64,000 nt of DNA from Prototheca cutis (lineage: Eukaryota; Chlorophyta; Trebouxiophyceae; Chlorellales; Chlorellaceae): assembly GCA_002897115.2 (NCBI GenBank), contig BCIH01000002.1:1741178-1805177 (forward strand), given 5' to 3'. The translations under genes and the position numbers were made by a program. The notes beneath the pieces are model-generated. The model was not told the origin of the DNA and ran no database searches. It saw nothing but the letters and a program-made list of their open reading frames with translations. Shown piece by piece: positions 11,766 through 22,947 of this stretch (the first letter of the stretch is position 1; each line of letters begins with the position of its first letter).

Positions 11766-13414
11766 TCAGGGCTGTCTGCCCAGGAACAGTCTCTGGAGCT
11801 CGGTCAACGCCTCGCCCGCCCTGGCCTCGACTTTAAGATCTGCAAGGCCGTCGGCACGATTGGGCCCCACGGACAGCAATGCCAGCGGTGCCCCCGCGGC
11901 CTTGGCTGCGCGAACGAGCCTGAAGGCCGACCAGACCTGGAGACTGGAACCCACGACCAGCACCGCCCCAGCCACCTCTGCGGCGCGCATGGCCTCCCCG
12001 GCCACCGCCGCTGGCACATTGTCTCCAAACATTACGACGTCGGGCTTGAGCACCCCGTTGCAGACGCCACAGCCGGGGACGAAAAACCCGCGCCCCGCGT
12101 CCTCCAACTCAACGTCGCCGTCCGGACGCCGGATGGGCACCTTGAGCCCGCCGTCCGTGTCCGTTTGGAAAGCCTGCTCCTGTTTATAAAGAGGGGTGGG
12201 GGGAGAGAATGAAGGGTTAGAGCTTTTACTTGGGTCCATCGCATGTTTCTCTGCAGATTTGAGCTGGCGTTGGTGTTCCATCTGTCTGCCGGCCTTTCTG
12301 GGCAGGGCCAGGTCTGCACCTGTGAGGACAACCCCATCAACGACCCGCCCAAACTATCATCCCACCCCCTCCCCCCCTCCCTCCTTTACCCACCGAGGAA
12401 TGCGTATCCACCAGTGCACGCTTCGCATCCCCATCCGCAGATTCCGTACGACATCTGTCCGGGTCGCCGCGGCCGCCGTTGGCCATGGCCCTTGCCGCTG
12501 TGTCTGCTTCGGGGTTGAGCTCTGCCAGTCGGCGCTGCAGCGATTCCCTCGATGATATCGCGCCGCAGCCCATGCACCGCACGTCGTGTGTGGAGCCGTG
12601 CAGCTCCAGGACATTGCCCGCCCCCGCTCGTTGGTGCAGGCGGTCCACGTTTTGCGTCAGCACCTGGCCCAGCCAGCCTTGTTGCTGGAGGGCCGCCAGC
12701 GCGTAATGCCCCGCATTGGGCTTCACACAGGCATAGCGGTACCACCCTGCAAAGCTGCGGGCCCAGTACCGCGCACGGGCGGCACTGCTGGCCATAAACT
12801 GCTGGTGCGTCATGGGCCGGAAGCCCGTCGAGTAAGCTCCGGCGGGGGAGCGGTAGTCCGGGATGCGGGACTCGGTGCTCACCCCCGCGCCCGTGATCAC
12901 CAGAGCGCCGGGGTTTGATGCGATGAAACGCTCCAAGGAAGCCAGGTCTGCCACGGACAGGGGCGCCGCAAGGGGGACAAAGTCGGGTGCATCAATTTCC
13001 ACTGGTAATGGGGAGAGAGGCGAGCCCTCGGTCGGTGGCAGCGAGGGAGACAGCACGCCATTCGCAAGCACTCGATCCTGGGGTTGGGTAAGGGTGGGGA
13101 CACAGTGTTCGATGGAAGACGGGGGGCTATTCCCTTTTCAAGGGGGTGACATGTGGATCCTCACGTCTGTCCCTTCCAACCCCCTTCCACCGGGCCAGCC
13201 AGCCAGTCCCAGGAATGACCGCGACAACGGGACCCACCTGGCGCCAGGCCGCTGCATAGTCCCTCGACCATCGACAAGAAGTGGGAGCCGGCGGTTTCCC
13301 TGAGAGAAAGGGTCTGCCAGCGTTGCGGACCAGCTGAGCCGGAGCATGGCCTGCAGCAGCCCACATGCAGGGTCGACCGCTTGCCGCCAGCAGCGCGCAT
13401 GACAGTCTCGACAT
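11766..13414 (-). CDS. SRT2: NAD-dependent sirtuin, class II (SIRT4/plant SRT2 type), mitochondrial
   Basis: NAD+-dependent protein deacylase. Three exons (13414-13238, 13077-12394, 12179-11766) keep phase 0 throughout and give 424 residues. The first 60 residues are rich in Arg, Ala and Ser without acidic residues until the end, a typical mitochondrial presequence. The Sir2 core shows GALVITGAGVSTESRIPDYR, TQNVDRLHQRAG and the catalytic His in LELHGSTHDVRC. The zinc cysteines are CMGC and CGVC, followed by LKPDVVMFGD and VVGSSLQVWSAFRL. RYWARSF is typical of SIRT4/SRT2. One oddity is STESRIPDYR, where most sirtuins have STESGIPDYR (Gly to Arg next to the NAD-binding loop). Class assignment is from remembered motifs. 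Confidence 0.88.
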
Positions 13415-13686
13415 GGTCGCTCAGACGCAACACTGTCATTACTGCTCCAGAACAAGCACCCTCATGCTGCTGCATGAGAAACTGCAAGAGATTGACTTCA
13501 CCCATGACGCCCTTCCCCCCTCCCGGCCCGGCATTTCGCGGATCCCGGATCACTTTCGAAATGCAGGCCCGGCAGCCAGTGAAGATGAATGATCGGCGGG
13601 CGGCCCAACGATTCAGCGATCTCGATTGCATTATGCAGCGAAACTGCGTGCATGCGGATCATCTGTGTTGAGGGCATGCGAGCGGG

Positions 13687-15808
13687 ATGAACCAGGGGGC
13701 CGAGCTCTCAGCCGCCGAGCGCCTGGCCGAGATCAAGCGCAGGGGGGGCCTGTCACCCTATAGGGAGCATGCGCTGAGCTCTCTCAGACTGAAGACCGTG
13801 ATCAAGGTGCAGGACCCCGGTTTGTTGGGCACATTTGGTTTTATGGAGGCGTCGGTCGTCGCTTGGTCCCGCGGCAGTGGTTGGGTGGCGCAGTTGGCCG
13901 ACAAGGCCCCTCCCCTGCTCCCAAAACTCACCATCATTCCCAGGAATCCCATGGGCGGGCCATCACCTGCCTTGAGGGCTACCACGCCCACCCCTGCGGC
14001 TACAATCTAGTAGCAAGCATAGCCTCTTCGCAGCTCACCGTGTATGACGGGGAGCACCTCGGTGACAGCGTCAGCATCACCGCGCAGTACGTCCACGAGA
14101 CCACGCCGCACGCCAGGGGCGGGGNGAGNGGGNGGGNGCATTTTCTCCCTGGAGTGCCGTGCGGATGGGATGCCACTTGGGGCAGGGGGTGTGGGTGGAA
14201 GGCGGGTTGGTAGGTGGGTGGGCTGGGAGGAAGGGAGGAAGTTGAGTGGCACTTGCTGAACATGGTTGAAAGACAACATCTGCAGCTGGTGCAATTGCAA
14301 CATCACCTTCTCACCCCGCAGGACCTGGCAGCGGTGGCATGGCTGCAGCCTGGGTGCCTGTCCCGGCAGCCTTCGCAGGACATCATGCTGGCGGTCGGGA
14401 GTGGGGAGGCGGACGTCTGCATCGTGTCCTTGGCTGAAGGCGCCGTCGTGCGACAACTCCAAGGCCCCGAAGGGTCGAGGGTTGTTGACCTGGCCACGAC
14501 GCCGGTCATGCCAAACCTCCTTGCAGCACTGCACAACTGTGGCAAACTGATTGTCTGGGACCTGCAGGGCGAGAGCCAAGTATATAAGTGGACCATCCCA
14601 GGGAGTTTGTCCCTGGTAGGTTTGGTTATCTGCTTCTTGCTTGCACATCGATTTGGGGTTTTTGGCATGACCTCCCAACAGCAGCAGCATTCCTGTATGC
14701 AATGGGAAATGGGTTATGGCTGGAGTCATCGTGGATGTCCCCAGTCAGTCACACGTGCATGTCCCACGCCGGGCCGTATCTGCAGGCCTGGACACCCACC
14801 GGCGATGGTCTGGCGGTTGGTGGGCAGCGTGGAAAAGTGTGGAGCATTTCTCTAAAAGGAAAAAATGAGCCCCAAGAACTGTCCATTCTGGCCCAGCTCT
14901 CATGGCCTGCAACGGCATCCATCGACTGCCTGGTGTGTGTGTGCGTGCGCGCGTGTGTCTGGGGGGCTCCTTGTGTCTGAAAAAAAAGTGGGAGAAAAGA
15001 ACAGTTAAGAAAGGAGGAATGCTCCCCCACACACGAATCAATGCCAAACGCTCAACAAACTACCATTTCCACAGGAAGCGCTGCCTGGGGACCGGATAGC
15101 CTTGAAGGCCAGCGATGGGCGGGTGGCCGTGCTGGGCTGGCCCAGCCTAGACTGCCTCGCGAGCTGGCGCATTCCGGGGTCTGTGGCGCCCCGGTCCTGC
15201 TTTGGCACCACGCCGGATGGCGCCTGTCTGGCCATGGTGCGTGCTTCGTGAGCAGTGATGTTGTGCTGGGATCATTTTGGGGGTGGGGGGAAAGGGGGAG
15301 GGTTGACAGGCAGCTTGTTGCTAGAGTTGTAGTACCTATTTCTCTGTGGTCGTGCTCAGATATGTTCCCATGCTGCGACGTATCAATACCCCCGCACATT
15401 CCCCCCTTTCAACAACAACAACAGGGGAACTGTGAGGGGCGGCTGTACGTGCACTGTACAGCTACAGGCAAACGGCTGGCAAATGTGGATCCTGTCAAAG
15501 CTGCAGAGTCGGTGGTCGCGGTGGCCCTGTCACACGACTGCCGGCATCTCTGGGCAGCTCTGGCGGGGGGGCTGCTCCTGCGGTACCAGTACCTTGGCCA
15601 AGACGCCACCGGCGACAAGGTGGGGGGGTTTTGGGGGGGCTTGAGAACTCGTGATGCATGCTCAAGTGCACAACCCTCCGGTGGAGCAAGCTATTCTGCA
15701 TGTGGACAAGGTCATGAACATTGAATGCCTGCTTGCATGTGCAACCCAACTCTGCAGGAGAATGCAAATGGGAGACACGTGCCGGCTGCAGAGTCATCGC
15801 AATATTGA
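13687..15808 (+). CDS. WD40-repeat protein (EED/LRWD1-like topology?)
   Basis: Starts MNQGAELSAAERLAEIKRRG at 13687. Later exons: from about 13945 (ESHGRAITCLEGYHAHPCGY), about 14323-14579 (DLAAVAWLQPG ... LIVWDLQ), about 14784-14931 (AWTPTGDGLAVGGQRGKVW), about 15075-15237 (IALKASDGRVAVLGWPSLDC), about 15425-15620 (GNCEGRLYVHCTATGKRLA) and a last exon 15758-15808. The repeated pattern of His/Gly-rich turns, strand-like hydrophobic segments and the LIVWDLQ ending marks beta-propeller blades. The partner or pathway is not evident; the spacing vaguely recalls EED or LRWD1, which I hold weakly. The donor near 14125 is obscured by N bases. Confidence 0.65.
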
Positions 15809-16659
15809 TCAGAACAGCAGCAGCTGGAGGCACATGCCTGGAGCGCCGGCATGCAGAGGCCATTCATGGGATTGATGCTTGCTGGCAGTACGCAGGTGAA
15901 TGCTCGATACACATGTAACAATGGAGTTGGAGTGAAGATTCATCGGATCTGATTCGGCAGGGTTCTGTCCTCTCTGGTGCTGATAGATTATGGGGAGGGG
16001 AGCGTGGAGCCGCCCTGCAGTCTCAATCCACGGGGGAGGGGCTGGTTAAACAACCCCTGGGGGCCCATCTGCGGCACCCCAGAAATCATGTAATGCTGCG
16101 CTTTGCGACTTTTGTTCAATTTGCGCATGTGGGGATTTGCAGTTTATCAACTGCATTGCGTTCCAAAGCGCTCAGACTTGAGGGATCGGGCACAGTCCGA
16201 GCCCTCCTCCGACCCTCTTCACACGAGTTTTGACGCCTTCCCAAAACTTGGGCTCCCGACACGAGCGCTGGCCGCATGCAGTACTTGAAAGAACATTAAT
16301 TCATTGTATTGCCGAAAGATTCGGCCTGAGCTGAGCGTTGGGAGAGTGTATTTGGGCAGGGGGCGTCCGGTTCCGGTTGCCGTGCCAGACGCCATTACTC
16401 AATCATAACGACCATGCAGGGCAAAAATAATGCAACCAGCTCAGCCAGCAAACCCCGGGGTGATGTGACGCTGTTGCTGGCTGAGCTGGTTGCATTATTT
16501 TTGCCCTGCATGGTAAAGGTGAGTGAGGACCCTGGACCTTCACCACGCAACGCATAGCAAAGACCACCCACCCGGCATTGAGACAAACACGAACAAATTC
16601 AAGGACGACAATACTGGAAGCTCGGAGCTCCAGTGCTCCTCTTGAGAGTTGACCCTGTG
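15809..16659. other. Intergenic with a hairpin repeat
   Basis: Holds the 3' flank of the WD40 gene, the inverted repeat at 16411-16514 and the presumed 5' exon/promoter of the MFS gene, whose first exon I could not place. Confidence 0.45.
16411..16514. repeat. Perfect 41-bp inverted repeat, MITE-like
   Basis: Arms 16411-16451 and 16474-16514 are exact reverse complements (41 of 41), with a 22-base loop containing a CCCCGGGG palindrome. The loop and right arm recur, diverged, at 39701-39766, so this is a dispersed family rather than a one-off hairpin. I see no terminal target-site duplication or coding sequence. Confidence 0.85.
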
Positions 16660-19092
16660 TCGGAGTTGGTTTGAAAATCTGTCTGCATTCATCCGGTCTG
16701 GGGACGCGTTCTCGGTCTACCTCTACCTTGCATCCAACAAAATTTCGACCGTCGGCTACATCCAAGGTCTCAATGGCTTCTGCCAGGTATGGGCTTTGCG
16801 GAAGGCAGGGTTTGGTGTATTCTGATGTATTAATCCATTGCCAGTACCAGCACTCGTCTCATTGTGCTTGTGACATGCTGGAATGAACCGGACACCCGTG
16901 TTTGCCATTTTGGGCTTGCACCTGCACATGAGGTTTGTTGCAGCAGCCCCAAACACTCCGTACACCCACATATCCCACTCCATTGCAGCCCCTGTTGGCG
17001 GTGCCATTTGGCATTCTATCTGACAGACGGCGGCGGGACGCCGTGCTGCGCTGTGGTGCAGCACTGGGGCTGGCGGCGGCCTTGACCCTGGGGCTGACTA
17101 TGTCCCTGGAACTCGGCATGGGCTGGCTGGCTCTCTGCGCCTGCCTGCTAGGCTCCAACCGTGGGTCTTATTCGGCCGCCTTGGAGTCGCTCTTCGCAGA
17201 CAGTGTCGAGGCGGGGAGCAGGCGAGCGCTGTGGGGTGGTGGAGGAAAGGGCTTGTGGTTGTTGTCAGAGACTGGGGACAGCAAAGCCTCTTGTGATTGA
17301 CACTGGTCTGAGAATCCCCAGCCCTCTCCCTCCTTATCCCCCACTTACACCCCTTAAAACCCCCTGTTGCCTCACACAGTTCGATGTATGCCAAGAAGCA
17401 TATCGTCACCGTGCTGGCCAGTGGCTGCGGCCCACTGATCTCCGTGGTGCTCTTCATGGTCCAGGACCACCAGTGAACCCAGGGCACCTGCTGGGTAGTC
17501 GTCCTGACAGGGCTGATGCTCATGGCCCTCCCCCTGAGTCTTATGCTCTTTTTCAGCAATAACAAAGCCCTGGGCATCGCATCAGATGCTATCAGGTCCG
17601 AAGTTTGCTTTTTTTTTTGGGGGGGGGGGGGGGGGGGCGCGGGGCCCTGCGCCATAGGTCAGCGTGCAGCTCAGCAGTTGATTGGCAGTTGAGATGTTGA
17701 CCTCGTTTGGGAATTGACTGCTCGGACGGTGTGGCGGCATTGCTGGTATATTTTTATAAGGAACTGCAGCCCATGCACACATTTATGCCCTCCTGAGAAT
17801 ATTCTCGCAGCTTGAGGACGCCTCTGCTGATGCCTGGAGGGGAGCCAACACCCTAGTCACCAATCGGTCAAGAGAAAGAAAGGGCCGTCACATTCTGCGC
17901 TGAGTCAGACACGGCATCAGCCATCGGGGACAGGAATGAGCTTGATCTGCCGGCAGCCACAAGACGACTGGCCATCGAATTTGAAGGGCGTACAGTGGTG
18001 CTGGAAGGCCCGGATGATCCCACGGCTCCGAGCGTGTGGGAGCCAGATGATGGTAACCCTGACAGCGAGGGCCAGCCTCGGGCCCTTGGTCATGCTGGGG
18101 AGGAAAGCGCTATGGAAAACGGCGCTGCGTTGACGACCCAGAGCACGCAGCCATTACTGGCAGCCAGTGCACCAGCAACGGTACCTCCCGTTACAGAACC
18201 CAAGCGACCGCCCTCGCGGCTACAACAACTGTCGCGGTCACCCTCGCTGCATATTGGCATGTTGATTGCTGTGGGCGATCTGCTCAGCGCTGTGGCGTCT
18301 GGCATGACCGTCAAGTTTTTTGCGTTGTTCTTCCTCCAGGAGGTGCGCCTGCGCCCCGTAGCAGTGGCGGGGGTGGCGGCTGCGGCGCCGGTGGGCGTGG
18401 CTGTGGCCTGTGCAGCCACGCAACTCGTGGCGGCACGCCGGGACCGCGTGGAGGTTGCCCTGGCCACCCGTGCGTTAGACATAATATTACTCGTCTGCCT
18501 GGTTGCTCTGCCCCTGCAGTGGGCGGGGCTCGTGCTGGCCGCACACCTGTCCCGCATGGCGCTGGCAAACTGTTCGCGGCCGCTGATGCGAAGCACGCTG
18601 ATGGAGGTGGTGCCCAAAGGGTTGCGAGGACGGGTGAATGCGTTAGAAAGCGCGTCCCAGTTCTCGTGGAGCGGATCGGCTGCTCTCGGAGGGTGCGTTG
18701 ATTGGGAGTTGGAAGGGCAGGTGGAAGGGGGATCGGGGCGCGCATGTGGCATGCACCGTTGGGTGGGCAGCAACAGACTTCCATTCTGCATGCCCGTTGC
18801 CGGCATGGGACCTGTGAATCACCATTACACACGCACCATCCCCGTTTCAAGACCAGAATCATCACATGGGGCCTGCATGCCCATAAAACACACCCACACA
18901 CACAGGCTGCTGATTGACAGGTTTGAATTCCAAGGCACCTTTTTGTTGACGGCTGGGCTGAAGCTTCTGGGCTACATCCCCGTGATCTCGCTGCTCTTTG
19001 TCACCCGCAAGCACGGCCTGACTGGCAGGAGCGTCCACCATTGGCGTGCCAGGAGGGAAGTTGCTGCTGGCGGTTGCGTGGCAAATCCGTGA
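16660..19092 (+). CDS. Major facilitator superfamily transporter, with an in-frame TGA
   Basis: Twelve-helix MFS membrane transporter; substrate unknown. Exons: about 16660-16786 (WFENLSAFIRSGDAFSVYLY), 16989 to about 17240 (with the MFS loop signature GILSDRRRRD), about 17386-17595 (MYAKKHIVTVLASGCGPLIS), about 17860-18690 (acidic cytoplasmic loop, then helices 7-11 from SLHIGMLIAVGDLLSAVASG) and about 18921-19092 (last helix). The first exon with the start codon was not found. In the third exon TGA at 17474-17476 interrupts the frame between VQDHQ and TQGTCW; I recall a Trp at this point in relatives. It may be a TGG to TGA change, a sequencing error or a decaying gene. The intron after 17595 carries T10G19. 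Confidence 0.6.
17609..17637. repeat. T10G19 homopolymer block in intron
   Basis: Ten T followed by nineteen G inside an intron of the MFS gene. The same T-then-G arrangement recurs at 54510-54540. Confidence 0.95.
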
Positions 19093-19339
19093 TCGGAGCG
19101 CCACTGAAAATCTTGGCATGCGCGATGCGATATTTCCCCTTTGGTGTGTCCCGTACTTGATGCTCTTTTCCCCCCATGATACGACATGCAGGATGATTGC
19201 ACGCTTGCTTCTTGCTTACATCAAGCAATGGCGCCTGCATCGCGGTGGCTCCTGGGGACAACACTGACAAGGAAGCTCACCTGCCAGAAAACACCTGCTG
19301 GAATGAAAAACCATTCGAAAGAACAATGCCACTATGTGG
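19093..19339. other. Convergent 3' region
   Basis: Short spacer between the MFS transporter and ARMC8, which converge. Expected 3' UTRs; nothing else seen. Confidence 0.5.
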
Positions 19340-22300
19340 TCAGTCGGTCATAGCTTCGTCCTCGTCCCCTTGCTCCTCCCCGTGCGGAACGTCGTCGTCA
19401 TCGTCATCATCATCGCCAGGGACGGCGTCATCGCGGGCGCCCAGGGAGAACAGCCCTGCGGCGAGGGCCTGCTCCAGGTGGAAAGGCACGGCGGGGGCGG
19501 GGGCGAGCGGGTGGTCCCAGGTGACGGGTGCCTCTGGTGCGGCCCGCCGGCCGAGCAACGGGCCCAGCTCCAGCTTTTCCAGGGCCTGCGCCGCTCGTTC
19601 AAGCACGGCCTGGCCCGTTTGAGGCGGCAGCCCACGCAGCGCGCGCTCGACGCCCGCGGCGCGAATCCGGGCCCCCCGGGCATCCGCGCCGCCGTCGCCC
19701 TCGCGTGCCCACGCAAGATTGATCAGCGCCCAGATGGCCGCTTCACGGACTTGGTCTTCAAACTCGTCAGCCGCGGTGCGGGGGCCCCGCGGCGGCCGCC
19801 ACTCTAGCTCCTCCACGCTCGTCCGCATGGGGGCCATCGGCCAAAAGGGGAAGAAAGACGTGCCCTGCCGACCAGGCGCACCAGACGAAACCGACTCTGT
19901 TGTTGTCGTGGCTGTACTACCGGTTTGCAGCTGCGCCGGCCCCGTTGATGGCGCAGTACCCCCTGCAGCGGTACCATCGGACCCCGCCCTCAAGCCACCG
20001 CTGGGGTTTGGCGGCGTGGCGCCACGCTGGGCATGCTGGGGTCGCGGCAAGAGCACGTCCACGAGCACCACGGCCCAGCCGTGGGCCAGCAGCAGGTCCT
20101 TGGCCGCCGGCGGGCCCGACGCAATGTTCACCACACCATACAGCGCATGAACACGACTCTGTCATTTATTTTGGGGGAAAGGAAGAAAAGGCGGGTTTGC
20201 TTTGCCTGTTTGCTCGTCAATCACTCAGTCTTTCTTGCCTGTGCACATACATGCACCCAGGGATTCTCTCAAAAAAACCCAAAACGTCCAGAAGAACACC
20301 AAACCGACTTTGGGGGTGAGGCCGTCGATCCCCAGTGCCCCTGCCCGGAGCACCCGGAGGAGCTCGCCCCCGCTCCACTCTTGAATCACCCCGTCCAGGT
20401 CAGCCCCCGTTCCATAAAGAAGGTTGCGGACCAGCAGCCAGGCCTTCTCCGCGACTGCCGGGTACCGTGCATCCCGCAGAGCCGCGTGCACAGCTGTCCA
20501 CGGCAGCACGTCCCGGATCCGGGCTTTGAGGTCGGGCTCGCCCCGGAAGGCCAGACTGCTCAGACCCCAGTAGCCCAGGTGCCGCGCCCTGGCGTTTGAC
20601 TCGCAGATGGCTGCGTCCCCTGGGACGCTGCCAGAGTCGCCGCCATTCCCCACCCCGCCGTTCTCGCCGTCGCCGTCGTCAACAAAGCAGCGCTTGGGAT
20701 CAAGCACACCCGGCCGAAGCATTTTTTTCACCAGCGCTTCTTCCTCCTCGTTGTTTTTAGTGTTGTCATTGTCGACGGCAGCAGCAGCAGCGCCACCGCC
20801 AATTGCAGATGGCACTGCGGTGCCCTCGCCTTCCTCCATCGCCTCTGCACCAGCCGCCGACGACTGCGGGGGTCCAGTAAGCACTGCACGCACGGACCAA
20901 TCGCCGGCAGCACGGTCGTCGACCAGCGCGGAGCCACAGTCTGGCCCTCCGGCCACGGCAGTTTCGCCCATGAGCACCAGGTCAGCAAAATAGGCAACGG
21001 CGCCGCGGCGTAGCAGCTCGTCCCGCGCCGGGCAGGCCTCGACCGCCAGGTTGGCCAGCGCGCCGACGGCCCGGGACAATGCCACCGTCATCTCGGTTTG
21101 ACCTCGGCACGCCAGGCGCAGCAGCGCGGCAGCCAGGTCGGCCGAACCCAGCGGGCCGCGCACGAGATGCACGCTGCGTGTCAGAGCGCGCGCCAGCCCC
21201 GCTGCCGCGCCCGCAGTGGCGGCGCCGGCCGTGGTTGCATCCAGCCGTGCCACGAGCTCGGACAAGAAACCGGGAACACCCGCCACGGCGCGGCGCTGCG
21301 TCTCCCCCCGCGCGCAAAGGACACGCAGCGCCTCGAGCGCACATGCTGTCGCCGCACGGGGCCCGCACGGCGCCGCGATCCCGGCACACAGAGTCTCCAC
21401 GGCGCCGGCGTCCAGCACCAGGTCAGCGGGGCCCCTGAAGACGCCCAGCGCACGAAGCAGCACCGCCTGCGCGCACGTCTCCGATGTGCATGACGATGTA
21501 CTGTCTGAATCCGAAGGGCCGGGCTCGGGCGTGCTGCTGCCGCCTCTTCCCGCTGCTGCCTCACTGGATGTCCCAGCACCGCCACCGCACATGGGCACCA
21601 GCGAGGGCAGCATCGCCCGCAGAATTGCCTGCACATTGCAGCCAAATCGCGGCGCAGTCAATGCACGACGGCCATGGCAATGCATTGTGGGGAGAGATGA
21701 TCTTTCCCTCAATGACATCAGTCCAACCCTGGCACCACCAGCAACGCCACAACGCCCCCCCACCCTAACCGCACCTGTGCTGCCTGTTCGTTCGCGATGA
21801 CACCGGTGCCCATGAGTTGCGAGGCGACGGCTTGCAGGACAGCCGCGGCCAGAAGCCGCTGCGGCGGCGGTGCCGCACTCCCGCGAGTAAGTGCCTGGAG
21901 TTCGGTCAACGTGGCCGCGTCGGTCGCCACAGCCGCCGCGGCGGCCGGGAAACGGGCGGCCAGGCACGCCAGCGCTCGCAGTGCAGCGGGCCGTGCGGCG
22001 GCCGCGCCTCTGCGACGGAGTAACGCAGCCAGGGCCGGCGTCACGCCGTGGGAGACGGCCTCGGCCTGCACGGTCGCCCCGCCGTCCGTCAGGACTGCAG
22101 CGGCGGCTGCCGCGGCAGGCCCGCCGGAGATCAGCATCCCACACAACGGGGCAGCCGCGTCCGCGGGCAACGGCGGCGGTAGTGACGCAGTCCTTGCAGT
22201 GTACAGGACATGCAGTGCACCCGCGGCGCCTGCGGCGACGCCGGGTTCGGAAGAGCGCAGCGCGGCCTGCAGCGCCGGGGGGGCGGGTGTGGCGCACAGC

Positions 22301-22554
22301 GCAGCGGCGCCGATGGGAAGGCGGGCCAGACTGGCCAGTGCAGCCATGGCCTGGACCCAGAGCTGGGGCGGGGACTCGGGGACAAGGGTGCGGGCCAGAG
22401 CTTCCACGGCCCCAGCGCCGACCAGGGAGGCCTTGGCCCGGCTATTCCCGATGGCCGCGTTCTTCAGGCGATGCACGGCGCTGAGCCGGATCGAGGGATC
22501 CTCACAGTAAATTTCATGCACCATGGCCTGCTCGGGGGAATCCACGCCAGCCAT
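19340..22554 (-). CDS. ARMC8: Armadillo-repeat protein ARMC8/GID5, CTLH E3 ligase subunit
   Basis: Subunit of the CTLH/GID ubiquitin ligase that links substrate receptors to the scaffold; cytosol and nucleus. Exons 22554-21775, 21628-20309 and 20158-19340 are all phase 0, giving 972 residues against about 670 in human ARMC8. The N-terminus matches the family (DPSIRLSAVHRLKNAAIGNS, with AKASLVGAGAVEAL next). Ala/Leu-rich armadillo helices fill most of the protein. The last exon has HALYGVVNIASGPPAAKDLL, like the ARMC8 motif before its final repeats, and AAIWALINLAW. Extra length comes from low-complexity inserts (Glu/Asp/Asn-rich around 20650-20800, Ser/Thr-rich near 19870-19960). It ends in a run of eight Asp (GAC/GAT repeat) and a Glu/Asp tail. 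A start 90 bases upstream is open but less like the family. Confidence 0.82.
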
Positions 22555-22947
22555 GTTGGGCCCCACGGGCCTGCAGGGGACGCAGGAAGACCTCGGTGTC
22601 GGGACCTGAGGGATGGGAATCCGGGGGACAACCAGCCCTGTCACGCGTCAACACGCTCCAGGAGGCATGTCACACATTCTTGATCGAGTTATTTCCGTCT
22701 TGCAATGAAACTGTATTCCACTGGACAGGGAAATGCGCGGTTTCATTGTTAAGGGGGCCGGGGACCTTCCGGCAGACACGGCCTCACGAGGGATCGGAAT
22801 GACAGTTCCAATGCTTTTGCCGCAGCCATGCAACACGCGACACGAACATCTTGCGCTCGCCCACAAGGTATGACCACAATACAGAAATTAGGGAATGAAT
22901 TTGATATGCAAATGATGTCATCGTGAGCCTGTCGAGTGATTGGAGCC
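22555..22947. other. Divergent promoter region, ARMC8 / LAS1
   Basis: 393 bases separate two divergent start codons. It should contain both promoters and 5' UTRs. No TATA box I would defend. Confidence 0.5.

Noticed and set aside
17459..17482. A 24-base GT...AG intron that would remove the in-frame TGA of the MFS gene
   Set aside because: Far shorter than any other intron in the window; a base change or error is more likely.
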